Notes: generated by a model not told the origin, from the letters alone. DNA of 64,000 nt from Bicyclus anynana (GCF_947172395.1 NC_069087.1:16250889-16314888), one strand, 5' to 3'; counted from the stretch's first letter, positions 24,150 to 34,444 are shown. Translations and numbers: made by a program.

Positions 24150-25182
24150 GATAAACAGAAGATATTGACAGATGGCGTTCCAGAGATACGACTGTTATGA
24201 ATCACTCGATTTTGCCCCGATCCGTTCGTGACGGTGTAATTCCGACTTAACGACTTAATGTAATACCTTTATGGAGTTAGGAATTTTATTATATATTGCT
24301 CATATTTATTATATACTGGGCAATAGAAAAATATAAAGAGTTCTTTACAAAAAAATACGAATACATAAGAATTTGACGTTGGAAACTTTTTGGGGGTAAG
24401 TTGATTTTACCGATTCAAACCTCCCGGTGTTTCACAGACTAAGCGATGGTGACAGATTAAAAGTCTGCTTCAAAACTGTTTTGTCTTATTATCTATTTCA
24501 AGTAGATTGTATAATGGCTCAAATAGCCTTTATCTACAATATCTCTTATCATATTCATGACTCATCAGATAATGTTAATACTATTTCTCATCTTTAAGAG
24601 TCATCTGCAGTTGTGCACATATACTGTTAGCCACTGTTATTAGCTAACAATATTACTTACAGCCTGACTACTCCATAGCTCCCCTCGTATCTTCTTAGGT
24701 ACCTTCTCCGAAAAATAAGATAAGCTGTCATATTAAAGGAAAAATAACATAGAAACACTATTAGGTTCTAGGTAAAAATGTCTTTATGCGTTCCAAGGTT
24801 CGAACGATTAAATTAAAACAGCTGTTATTTTCAAAACACTACCAGTTCTGGTTAGCGACGTCCAGTCCATATTGACAAGTTGAAAAAAGTTGCCCATTAC
24901 CGCTACACGCTGGCATGCTGTACCTACACCGTGGTTAATTATAGCTGGTTCCTCATTAAGGTTAAGCGCGAACATGCCTCGGGCATGCCACTCTTGGAGT
25001 TTGGACTTTCATAACGTTGACAAGGAAAATGTGCTGCACAATTCGGAAAAAAATAAAAAACCTATTTTATAGAGGGGTAGTGAAATTGGAAAAACTTACT
25101 TCGATACTTTGCACGTTTGTTTTCAAAGCTGAAGGAAAGCTATATAAGCAATAGAAGATACGAAATCATGGGCTTTCGCCAG

Positions 25183-25435
25183 TTTTTAACCGACTTCAAA
25201 AAGGAGGAGGTTCACAATTCGGTCGGTTTTTTTTTATGTATGTACACCGATTACTCAAAGACGCCTGGACCGATTTCAAAAATTCTTTTTTTGTTTGAAA
25301 CGGCTGTACCGGCTTAGCACCGCCTTCATACTGATCAGCAGGTAGGACATATTATGATGTTATTTTTCGCTTTTTAGTTGAGTGGGTACGTTTTTAGGTT
25401 TTGAAGTCGGTTGTATTTTTTTTATTAAAATTTTT
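25183..25435 (+). mobile_element. Compact AACCGACTTC-family element with both ends
   Basis: This is the best self-contained copy. It begins TTTTTAACCGACTTC, an A run and GGAGGAGGTTC. It passes through CACCGCCTTCATACTGATCA and GATGTTATTTTT, and ends TTTTGAAGTCGGTTGTATTT with a T-rich tail. The sub-ends AACCGACTTC and GAAGTCGGTT are exact inverted complements. It is about 250 bp, non-coding, and evidently an internally deleted relative of the longer copy at 7489-8712. No clear target duplication was found, so the exact termini and superfamily remain open. Confidence 0.85.
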
Positions 25436-26003
25436 ATTATATACTTTAGCCAGGAGCAAGTATACCTGAGTGAAGTCCTTATCAAAAACTGAATAATAGA
25501 GTTATGTATTGAAGAAAAACCTAGATCGATGAGTGTAGAACATATTTCCAACGATCTTGCCTAGATGTATATTTCTAGTTACCGATAAGGGCCGTTCCTA
25601 TTGTGCTGCATTCCTCTCAGCGTACGCTATTATGAAAACATTACTGTGTTGACGTATTAACACTTGCCTCAATGATATCGCTGCTCCACATGACAAATAC
25701 TCACCTACTTGTCACCTTTAATAACTTTAACGCGTAGGTTTTTATGATTTATCCAGTGTCGCGGGGAATTTAATAAACAAATAAATTAAAGCGGCGGCCC
25801 TTTTTAGTCGAATGTCAAGACAAAATGGATTGAATTGAATCAATTGCATTGCGAGTCTTTGTTGGTCTGTAGGTGGTTTCTTTTATGGACTTTATCATGC
25901 AATATCTATAATAATAATTATAATTGTGTGAAATCAATATTTACTATTTAGAACATTGCATATGATATACAGGATAATACTTCGGATTTTCTTTAATGAG
26001 ACA

Positions 26004-26053
26004 TAGATCGATCCCTGGCGCGCACTTTTAACTTTTGAAAGTTATGTGCGTTT
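26004..26053 (+). mobile_element. SINE fragment (B-box region and following segment)
   Basis: AGATCGATCCCTGG resembles a Pol III B box. It is followed by CGCACTTTTAACTTTTG and AAAGTTATGTGCGTTT, which parallels the segment of the intact SINE near 59898-59930 (GCACCTCCAACTTTTC, AGTTGTGTGCATTTT). Neither the head nor the tail is present. Confidence 0.55.
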
Positions 26054-26339
26054 AACCCGGGACTACAGACCTGCAGTTTTAACTGTTCAGTTAAATCGTC
26101 CGTGTGTAGTGTTAGTCAATTTTAATTATATAGTTTCTTCTAACGTTTGTGACTGAAATAAATATCGGTATAAATAAATAATAAAAGTTAATTAATTTAA
26201 TATCATAGATTTTTTTTAAATTTTCCAAACGTCAAAAAAGATGTCCATTTTGTAACGTCACTATGTTACTAAACGTCGAACTAAATATTGTTAAGTAATA
26301 TTTTTTTCAAACGCTCCGTTTGTAAGGGATTTGTTGTAG

Positions 26340-26347
26340 TGACGTCA
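26340..26347. promoter_or_regulatory. CRE-like TGACGTCA site
   Basis: A single perfect octamer in otherwise unremarkable sequence. Function is unsupported beyond the motif. Confidence 0.3.
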
Positions 26348-26903
26348 TGAAACAGCTGAAATATAGACCATCATGGCCGATAGGTTTTTTGGCTCGTATT
26401 GTCAAAAACATATTTAAATTAATTTTCATGTAATCTAGTAGAACGATAATGAACTCTGTATTTAAGACCATTTAAAAACAAGTGTCAACTAGCTTATATA
26501 ATATACTTGTCCCATCAGCACGACCTGTCAGAAACGCAATCTCTGAGCGGCCACACTGTACCAGTGTTTCCTTCCTTATGACGTATGTGCGTACAGTTAT
26601 TTCACGTTAATAAAGTGAGATGTCATTCGGTCTGCTTACTAGTGTTTACTGGTTTGCATATTACTCGGAAAATGTGTCCGTTGGTTTAAATATAAACATG
26701 TCACTGTCGTCATTTGTGGCGTATAGGCATATTATTATGTTTTACAATGAAAGAAATACACTGCGAACAGACACTCAACTGAAAGGTAGAAAGATTTCCT
26801 TAACAATTAACATTTATAACGTATTTTTTTTTTATTTATATTTATACTTTAGTTTGAGCATCTTGGTCAACAGATAAAAACATGTCAAGTTAATGAAACT
26901 TAA

Positions 26904-27081
26904 TCTATACTAATATTATAAAGCTGAAGGGTTTGTTTGTTTGATTGAATGCGCTAATCTCAGGAACTACTGGTTCGATTTGAAAAATTCTTTCCGTGTT
27001 AGATATAGCCCATTTATCGAGGAAGGCTATAGGCTATATATTATTCCCTTTATTCCTACGGGAATGGGAGCTCTCAGCTAG
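26904..27081 (+). mobile_element. Short non-autonomous Helitron (Lep1-like), complete
   Basis: The element starts TCTATACTAATATTATAAAG and ends AGCTAG. It sits between a host A (26903) and a host T (27082), the insertion pattern of Helitrons. The body carries CTACTGGTTCGATTTG and a TTCCTACGGGAATGGGAG segment near the 3' end that also appears in the copy at 27964-28161. At 178 bp it has no Rep/helicase coding and depends on an autonomous Helitron. The name Lep1-like is from memory. Confidence 0.88.
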
Positions 27082-27178
27082 TTAACTTAATATTTCTTAA
27101 ATTATCCCAGTACAACATTCGCTTCAAGTATAAAATTCAGTCAGTTCAGTGTAAAACTTACAACCAATACAATACATG

Positions 27179-27250
27179 GATTTTCGAGGGTCTGTGACAG
27201 CCGAAAAATGGGAAATGGATGAAAAAGTTCGGTCCTCCAACGTTATCCAA
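27179..27250. repeat. Dispersed 70-bp repeat, copy 1
   Basis: ATTTTCGAGGGTCTGTGACA, CCGAAAAATGGGAAA and CCAACGTT closely match 29889-29955. Only two copies were seen. It may be an internal part of a longer Helitron, since both copies lie near minus-strand Helitron 5' ends. Confidence 0.7.
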
Positions 27251-27339
27251 CGAATAGTTATTATATTAGTGTTACATTATAATATAACAAATATAAGTCT
27301 TATCAAGTTTCAAAAATTTATTTATTGACATACAATTAT

Positions 27340-27445
27340 TTTACGGAATCATTGTTTTAGTATATTAGTAGTCAAAATCGGTTATGTAGTTACAGAGGCC
27401 CCCTACAAACATCATAACCTTACTTCTTTATAATATTAGTATAGA
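27340..27445 (-). mobile_element. Helitron 5' end, minus strand
   Basis: The minus strand begins TCTATACTAATATTATAAAG at 27445 and is followed by AAGTAAGGTTATGATG and a GGGGGCC segment. The host base before TC is A (T at 27446 on the plus strand), as expected. No CTAG-type 3' end was identified, so the left limit given is arbitrary. Confidence 0.65.
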
Positions 27446-27589
27446 TTAATTTGCAAGGACCTTCTTTGTTCGAACATCACACTGTCAGTCTTTTCTTAGG
27501 ATCTCGTTGACCGATCGTTCAGAGCTACCCTTGACCGACATATTATAGTGCCCGTATGTTACATTATACTGTCGTCTTCTCTATAATAA

Positions 27590-27676
27590 TAATTGACGCA
27601 CGATATTTCCTACGGCCGTCGCCGATCAATCTTGCTTTATTTAATTGACACCTCGTCGAATGTCGTGGCCGAATTC
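27590..27676. repeat. Diverged local duplicate, copy 1 (TAATTGAC block)
   Basis: This aligns with 28612-28703 in order: TAATTGACGCACGA, CCGTCGCCGATCAATC, GCTTTATTTAATTGACAC and GGCCGAATTC. Identity is roughly 70-75% by eye with small gaps. TAATTGA is a core typical of homeodomain sites. See findings. Confidence 0.65.
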
Positions 27677-27963
27677 TAATTAATGTTTTTCATTAACTGT
27701 TGTGTTAATTAAAACTGCTTCAAAACATGTCATCTTATTAATGTAGGTGTAAGTGTATGTTTCGTTGAAATTCGCGTATTTAATGAGGAAACATTTGTTA
27801 AATAATTTGCGATACTCTCTTGAGATTTAGTTGTAACCTTGTTAAGTACCTACCTAAACCCGATTTAATTTGGAAAACATAAATCTCAGTAGGTAATGGA
27901 ATTCAGTGCCTTCTATTTAATAAGCAAAGTGATTGCTTTGCTTAGGTTAGCTCAAATAAATCA

Positions 27964-28161
27964 TCTACACTAATATTATGAAGAGGAAAGATTTGATTGT
28001 TTGTTTGTATGTTTTGAATATGATCTGGAACTATTACCGATGTGAAAAATTATTTCACTGTTGGGAAGCTACACTATCCCCGACTGTCTTAGGCTATATT
28101 TTATCCCCGTATTCCTACGGGAACGGGAACCACGCGGGTGAAACTGCGCGGCATCTGCTAG
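27964..28161 (+). mobile_element. Short non-autonomous Helitron (Lep1-like), complete
   Basis: The element starts TCTACACTAATATTATGAAG and ends CATCTGCTAG, between host A (27963) and host T (28162). A perfect hairpin CCCGTA-TTCC-TACGGG lies at 28116-28131, followed by CACGCGGGTGAAACTGCGCG before the terminus. A short palindrome close to the CTAG end is characteristic of Helitrons. The element is 198 bp with no coding capacity. Confidence 0.9.
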
Positions 28162-28611
28162 TAATATATACGAATAGTTACAAAATCATAAACCAAAATA
28201 AAGGGTAACTGTTGATCGGACTCGCATTTCGGATCTGACTTCTATTTATATTTTAAAGAATTAGCCATGTCTTTGTATTTTTTACAAGTCTAATACAATT
28301 TGCCTTCCTATAGTCGTAAATACACTAACGAAAATCTTGGATCGAACTCATGACGACGGTGTGTTACATCCAAGCTGTTATACATGGAACTTTTGCTTAT
28401 CTCATTCTATAATTTGTGATATATAACCTACTGTCCATTCTCTAAATATTGGAAAAACTATATCATATTGGCTGTGGCTCGTTTTCGATGTGTACCTAAT
28501 GCTAGCCACTCACCATCCGAAAAGCCCATATGCCTGCAACGCTAACGGCTTGACATCCGATACAACTAATCGTGTGTGCTTACTTAATTTACTTGATCGT
28601 CAGTGACTGAC

Positions 28612-28703
28612 TTAATTGACACACGACGTACCCCACACCCGTCGGATATCAATCCAGCTTTAATTGACACTCGCTGCGGCGTGTGCCCGCCGTGCCCGAA
28701 TTC
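28612..28703. repeat. Diverged local duplicate, copy 2 (TAATTGAC block)
   Basis: It contains TTAATTGACACACGACG, CCCGTCGGATATCAATCC, GCTTTAATTGACAC and GCCCGAATTC. It aligns with copy 1 about 1 kb upstream, and is GC-richer than copy 1 at its right end. Confidence 0.65.
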
Positions 28704-29274
28704 GGTGGGTTACCGTTACCGAGTCTGATGGTCGTTCTGCACGCGATTTATTTGCGACGTAATCGGGTCCCTTACGGTATCCATCTATTCTGTATCGCAT
28801 TGATATACTGAACCATAGATAGGATGTTGGCCTGCTGCAAAACAATCGGGTGTGCTATCACATGTTTAATTCATTTACTTACAACTATGAATATACGTGA
28901 TTGAAGAGCTATTTAGAACACTTTAGAACACTTATTTGATACTAGCACATTTAAGTAAGTTTTTTTCACTATGCTATACCTAATTAATGATAACGCTTAC
29001 TGTTTTATTTCATTACTTACTTATACATTTTTTTTTTAATATTGGAAAATATTGTAATCATTATGCAATGTTTTAAAACAGCTTGAAATAAAGCCGCGTA
29101 GGTAAGGCTGTCAAATTATTCGACAAACGCGTTTGCTTTGACAAAAAGTTTGATCGTTTCCAAGGTTTTTAACTGCGTATCCTCGTTTTTACAGATATTA
29201 TATCAGTGTTAACGCTCAATAAAGCATGAAATGCGCATCTGTATCACACATGTCTATCGGTCGGATGGCGACCG

Positions 29275-29335
29275 TGATTGGGACCGAGTAGGACTTGAAC
29301 TCACACGCTTTTCTGCAATAAGGTCGCGAAACCGT
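29275..29335 (-). mobile_element. tRNA-like fragment (B box)
   Basis: On the minus strand GTGAGTTCAAGTCCTACTC resembles a B box (GTTCAAGTCC). Upstream is CGCGACCTTATTGCAG, a weak A-box-like stretch. No cloverleaf is supported, so this is a possible SINE head only. Confidence 0.3.
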
Positions 29336-29447
29336 TTCTTCGCAATACTCCTGGAATCGGTTTCATGCTAATTGGATATATGGTTGAGAATCTAAGATGG
29401 ACTTTTGTAACCCAGATGCAAATGCATGCAAAACCTTTTCCCTAACT

Positions 29448-29673
29448 TACGAGTACCTCCCTAATTTTAAAAGACTTTTTATCACACAGTCTCCCTCCCA
29501 CAAACACACCCCCCTCTTCCTTTTATTGAAGCCTTCCTTATGTTACCTACGCTACTGCTCATGGATCTGGATATCATATACAAATAGAGTTTTTACAATA
29601 CGACTGGTAGTTCCAAAGATTAAAAAACATACAAACAAATTCTTTCGCTTTATAATATTAGTATACTCGTAGA
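29448..29673 (-). mobile_element. Helitron 5' end carrying a 6-bp gain, minus strand
   Basis: On the minus strand the element starts TCTA, then CGAGTA, then TACTAATATTATAAAG. Removing CGAGTA restores the normal 5' end seen at 26904 and 27445. The base before TC is A, as expected. The following sequence (AATTTGTTTGTATG) fits a Helitron body. The 3' end was not found; the left limit is set at a second TACGAGTA copy (29448) and is arbitrary. Confidence 0.65.
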
Positions 29674-29888
29674 TGATTTAAGACTGCGTCCAGGTTTTCT
29701 TGGTTGTTACAAGTTTAGAGATTACTATTGTTCGATTGAGATTAGATATCATATCACTCTCAATTCACACTAGTCGGATGTAGTGCTGATCAAAGCGATA
29801 GATAATTTCCTTGGCGGAGCTGATAAAAAACGGTGTCAAGTAGACGTTAACAGCTTCAAACACAATGTTTTGCCGCTAAAGTACCCGA

Positions 29889-29955
29889 CATTTTCGAGGG
29901 CCTGTGACATCCGACAAATGGGAAAGGGCTGAAAGAGGTCGGCCCCCAACGTTGC
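29889..29955. repeat. Dispersed 70-bp repeat, copy 2
   Basis: It reads CATTTTCGAGGGCCTGTGAC, ATCCGACAAATGGGAAAG, GGTCGGCC and CCAACGTT, matching copy 1 at 27179-27250 with scattered substitutions. Confidence 0.7.
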
Positions 29956-30049
29956 AGTTTGTACTTCAAACTTTAGGGAATAGTTGTTTTGGTGTTGCGT
30001 TAGATACAACTTGTCAAATTGAATAACATGATTTCCGAGAATATCTTTT

Positions 30050-30140
30050 CTCGCGCTTAACTACAATTATGCCCAATGGAAAGCAGTCTAAGTTGAGCAG
30101 GCTCGCCTAAAAGAATTCACCCTTGCTTGCCTTACCTGTT
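30050..30140 (-). mobile_element. LINE 3' region fragment
   Basis: TACAATTATGCCCAATGG, AAAGCAGTCTAAGTTG, GCTCGCCTAAAAGA parallels the 3' untranslated stretch next to the RT remnant at 47476-47570 (TGCAATTAAGCCTGATGG, AAAGCAGCTGTCTAAGTTG). The orientation is the same as there, with coding sense on the minus strand. It is short and diverged. Confidence 0.5.
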
Positions 30141-32207
30141 TGCACGTAAAGGCCTTCTGACACCTTTCTGTGCCTTTCAGACGGGTCTCCATTTTTGACA
30201 CCTTACAGTATACGTTCATTCAAACCAATCATAATAAGTAGTAAGCTAACTCAGACGTGCCCTTACACTTTAATTAACTTTACAAACATTAAGTAGGCAG
30301 CAGTCTCATCACCTACCATTTATAATATTAATAAAAATAACCGCTAGCCAGCAAATGCTATCGCAATAATCATTTCACAGTCCATAATTGAAACTGTCAT
30401 TTCAACTAGCATTCCATGTTTCTTCATTCCGGTAAACGGAAGCACTTAATCGTCCGCCGATGAGAAGACGTAACTGTGAATGCGGCCCGCTATTTCCCCA
30501 CGCGACTGACGACTTGCTTTTTTTCTTGTTTGACGCTAAAATTGCCACATCTAACCTTTACGCTGATTGTTAACCTTTAGAGTACTTCATAACATTTATA
30601 ATTCCCTTCTATGTAGTCTTCTATTCTAGCCCCTTCTCTCGTCCCTTGATTTCCTAGTAAATAGTTGCGCGGTTTGGCTACCTGAAAGTGCTAAGTTTTT
30701 GAAATCTCCGTATCATTGAATTCTTGCACATGTGCTCGGATCGGAGAGTTGAAAAGTTCGCAAAAAATATGTGTTTACATTCTGCAACGAGAGAATGCCA
30801 AAAAAGTTTCTTAATTTTAAAGTCTGCATCTAAAGCCAAACAAAAAGGGTTATTTGGCTGTAAGATATTCCATTAGTTCGTATGTTAATAATAGTGGAAA
30901 TGTAATTAATAGCTCCTAAAATTTAGAAATTCCTGCTAAATGAAGAGAGAAAATTGGAGTTTATTTATTAATTCGATTTAATCATTTATTAATAGATTTT
31001 TTATTAATTTTCTTTTATTATTCTTTATTATCTATTGATATTCTTGACATTTTATTTTTTGGAGAGAACAATTTGGTTTTGTAAATCTTTTTACACCATT
31101 TAAGAACAATACAGTGTGACATATAAATGTAAACACTAACATCAATGTAACATGCACTATGCCAGTGAATTTATTATCGTCCTTTGTGCTTACTGGCGCC
31201 TCTATAATTGCGGAAGCAACTCTACCTGGTTCTCAACTTTTAAGCTCGTTATCTCTGTCATCCTTCACAGCCTTTATCTCTTTATGGCACTTCGAATTGT
31301 CTTTGTTGTTTGCACGTCTGTTTGTCTGTCCATATTGGTGATGGTTGCAGTGCGCCCGACATTGTCGCAGGCAATTATTGCGGGATTTATTTTTATTTAC
31401 ACTCCATGTAAGGGCAACAGGCGGAATTATATTTTCGACTTTAACGATACATTGTGATTTCGTTTAATAAATGGCTTATTTAACAAAAAATTTGTAAGAG
31501 ATACGTTTAAAAAAATAAAATATACGTACGCGCAGTCGCTGACATAAATGGGAATTTATTTGCAAAACATTTATATAAATAAAGAGACGTGAGAGGATAG
31601 TAAGTAAATAAGGAACTATTTATAAATCATTAAACAAGCTGCTATAATTAGAAGTTTGATATGAATATGAGACAGTAGTCATGTTTGATGACGTCGATGC
31701 CCCACCCACTGTGATATCTTAATTTGTCTGTGTATAATAAAAAACATTTTTGATACTAAAAAAGCGCATATTGTTATCTTTTTAGAGTTAAAAACTCATT
31801 CGTCTGGCATACTTATACTATATACCATCAAGCAAATTTGCAGAAATCAGTCGCGGATGTTATGGGTTGAATGTATTGTAGATATTTTTTACTGCATCGT
31901 CTCTAAATCATAAATTAGATTGCAGCTGAGCGTTTACTTTGTCCTTGACTTCAATACTCATTACTATCGTAGTCCATAGAGTTCTATCGATGCGCGTAAA
32001 ATTGTCGCTGTATAGGTGATATACACCTCCAAATCCAAGAGAAACTGACATCCTAACTTTCTACTACATTGCGTCTATGTTCAATAACACGCGGAGTGTG
32101 AGGTTGTTTAAAAATAAATGCACTGTATAGAGTTTCTGCACTCGATGCAAGTATCTGTCGGAGACAATGGTATTATAGAGTCGACACGACATTAAGTACC
32201 TACTACT
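30141..32207. other. Unannotated sequence
   Basis: No gene or repeat is recognised. The interval at 31150-31457 is open in two plus-strand frames (60 and 101 codons) without resembling any protein; one of them is rich in hydrophobic residues, as AT-rich random frames tend to be. Confidence 0.4.
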
Positions 32208-32298
32208 GTTTTTTTTTAATTCTTTGACAAGTTAACCCTTGACTGCGATCTTGTTGTTGTTACTACATAGTCTAAGAAGATAGCGGTCTTAATTGAAA
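32208..32298 (-). mobile_element. LINE 3' end, poly-T at left
   Basis: A T run is followed by TTCTTTGACAAGTTAACCC, TTGACTGCGATCTTG and AGTCTAAGAAGATAGC. This resembles the LINE 3' end at 41277-41480 (GTACAAGTTAGCCC, TTAACTACAATCCCACC), so the T run is the poly-A tail of a minus-strand copy. It is diverged and is followed directly by the MITE at 32300. Confidence 0.55.
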
Positions 32299-32299
32299 G

Positions 32300-32486
32300 G
32301 CTTGTAGTCATCTGGCACGTCGATTCTCTTTCTACGATCGCAAACGCTCCGAAAATTAAAATTGAAAAATGTATGGGATTGACATTTGTTATCGACAGGT
32401 TACATGATCAAGTAATCGATCGATTTTTGTTTTCGAAGCGTTAGCATTTGTAGAAAGAGAATCGACGTGTCACATAGCTACACACT
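32300..32486. mobile_element. MITE with about 40-bp terminal inverted repeats
   Basis: Left arm GGCACGTCGATTCTCTTTC, TAC...CGCAAACGCTCCGAAAA is mirrored by right arm TTTTCGAAGCGTTAGC...GTAGAAAGAGAATCGACGTG. Similarity continues weakly outward (CTTGTAG / CTACACA). The centre contains TTATCGACAGGTTACATGA. No coding sequence is present. A second copy at 37501-37609 shares the left arm. No clear target duplication was found, so the ends are approximate. Confidence 0.85.
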
Positions 32487-32517
32487 ATGGCTTGTTATTA
32501 AGCTTACCTATAACTGA

Positions 32518-32645
32518 TTGCTTGCAAATCGAAGAGCGGACGCAAGTAGGTGCGCAGGCGCACGTTGCGTCGGCGGCGCCGGCGCGTGCGTCCGAGTGCG
32601 TTCCCCGACCCAATTCCCGTGCGCGGGCGTCGAGACGAATATTAC
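32518..32645. other. GC-rich CpG patch
   Basis: It contains TGCGCAGGCGCACG (resembling an NRF-1/ewg-type site) and the palindromic 11-mer GGCGCCGGCGC at 32575-32585. A frame is open through it (32518-32805) but the translation is low-complexity Arg/Ala/Gly-rich and not recognisable. It could be a CpG-rich promoter or first exon; no TATA box or conserved coding sequence supports that. Confidence 0.35.
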
Positions 32646-33097
32646 TCACTGTTTTAAGTTTATTTACTTGAACTCGCCTGTGCGCTTGTGTTATATAACA
32701 AGGAGCCTAATGAGATTCATGGAATTTCATGTCTATTGGAGGCGTAGAGTTATGTTGTTCAGTCGTTCGCAACATTTGCTTAACGCCGCTTCGTTCTATT
32801 TATAATATGATACGATATTTTTCCTGATAATAAGTAGTATATAGATTTGCGGTATATTAAAATATATACTCGTAATATAAAAAAATAATATATTTGACTA
32901 CACCTATTAAAGAAATTATCGCAAAAATTACGATTAATTCTCCTTAATGCCATTAAATATCATAAATAATATTTACAATTTCTTGTCATTATAATATAGT
33001 AATCTAGAAAAAATAACAGCTGATATTATGTAATGACAATCCGTTGGTATTGTTAAAACTGAAAAAAGAAAATATCTACGCGTCGACTTGAAAAGTT

Positions 33098-33124
33098 ATT
33101 CCTTTTTTGAAGGCGGTTAAAAAT
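33098..33124 (-). mobile_element. Possible 5' end relic of the AACCGACTTC family
   Basis: On the minus strand it reads TTTTTAACCGCCTTC followed by an A run and GGAAT. It is short, with one substitution in the diagnostic decamer. Confidence 0.4.
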
Positions 33125-33430
33125 GGACGTTATTTTAAACGAACACGCCCCAACTTAGTCATCATAATTGCTTTTCATTATGCGTGATTGTAGTCAAGCC
33201 TATCCACATCCACCATGAAAATATTAAACGTGAGCCCATAAGATGATTGATTACCTTCGCTCCCACATTCTGTTCGTGATAACAGCTCAGAAACTGGCAC
33301 ATTTGTTGCTCTTAACGTCTTAACTGTCAGTCTACTGTACAAAGAAATCGTTAGAAATAGGTATTTAGGTGCATTGAATTAATACAATATTACTAAAGAT
33401 TCGATTGCTAAAGTCACGACGTTCAATTAA

Positions 33431-33976
33431 AATGTTACGTTTTACATCGGTTGCAACACAATCGCTGACTGCTGAGACATGATATTTGTTAGCTTTGCTG
33501 TAGCAAGGACGTGGTCATCACGCGGAGGTGTGACGCGGTGGTCACGGAGACGCCTTTCGTGATTCGACTCCTGCACATTGTAAGGGCAAGACCACACTGG
33601 TGGTTGGTTCATGTCTTAGAAGCGTCAAATGTTACGTTTTACATCGGTTGCAACACAATCTCTGACTGCTGAGACATGACATTTGTTAGCTTTGCTGTAC
33701 TCGTAGCAAGGACGTGGTCATCACGCGGAGGTGTGACGCGGTGGTCACGGCGTCGCCTTTCATGATTTGACTCCTGCACATTGTAAGGGCAAGACCACAC
33801 TGGTGGTTGGTGCATGTCGTAGAAGCGTCAAATGTTGCGTTTTACATCGGTTGCAACACAATCTCTGACTGCTGAGACATGACATTTGTTAGCTTTGCTG
33901 TAGCAAGGACGTGGTCATCACGCGGACGTGTGACGCGGTGGTCACGGTGACGCCTTTCATGATTTGACTCCTGCGC
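33431..33976. repeat. Three tandem units of 197 bp
   Basis: Units start with AATGTTACGTTTTACATCGG at 33431 and 33628, and with AATGTTGCGTTTTACATCGG at 33831. The first spacing is 197 bp. The second is 203 bp because unit 2 carries an extra 6 bp (CTCGTA, inside TACTCGTA at 33698-33705) that units 1 and 3 lack. Unit 3 is cut short near 33976. Units are otherwise nearly identical, each with GGACGTGGTCATCACGCGGA. There is no open frame and no recognised element. Confidence 0.93.
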
Positions 33977-34170
33977 AAGTACACACAGTTGGTTGCCAAC
34001 CTTGTGAAATCTTCAGATTTTACGAAGAAACATACACATGATTTTTCTCGTCTCGTGTTAATAAATTTAGTAAAACTTTTGAATTGAAATATTTAAGGCA
34101 CTGGTATTATGATAATCCCACTTCTGAAACAAAAAAAATGTATTTTTTTCGTACGACAATAATCCTCAGT

Positions 34171-34444
34171 ATTATATAATGATTTATTTATTTTGCTATC
34201 ATCCGCGAAAAGTCGACGAACCCATGCGACAACGTCACCCAGGTCCGACAAAATACTCTCTACGTACGTTTCACCCCGAAACCGGAGCATCCTCAGGAGA
34301 TGTTGACTCTACAACGTGCAATTGCAATTGCACGTATGGGGTGAAACGTACGTATAGAGTATTTTGTCGGACCTGGGTGACGTTGTCGCATGGGTTCGTC
34401 GACTTTTCGCGGATGATAGCAAAATAAATAAATCATTATATAAT
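34171..34444. repeat. 107-bp inverted repeat with 60-bp spacer
   Basis: Left arm 34171-34277 and right arm 34338-34444 are inverted complements with one mismatch seen (TCTCTACG against TATACG near the inner end). Arms run from ATTATATAAT outside to TTTCACCCC inside. The spacer contains GGAGCATCCTCAGGAGATG and GTGCAATTGCAATTGCAC, a perfect 18-bp palindrome. The right arm is followed by CTTCCGCAAAGTAACG, which I half-remember from a lepidopteran dispersed repeat. It may be two head-to-head copies of one repeat. Confidence 0.93.
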
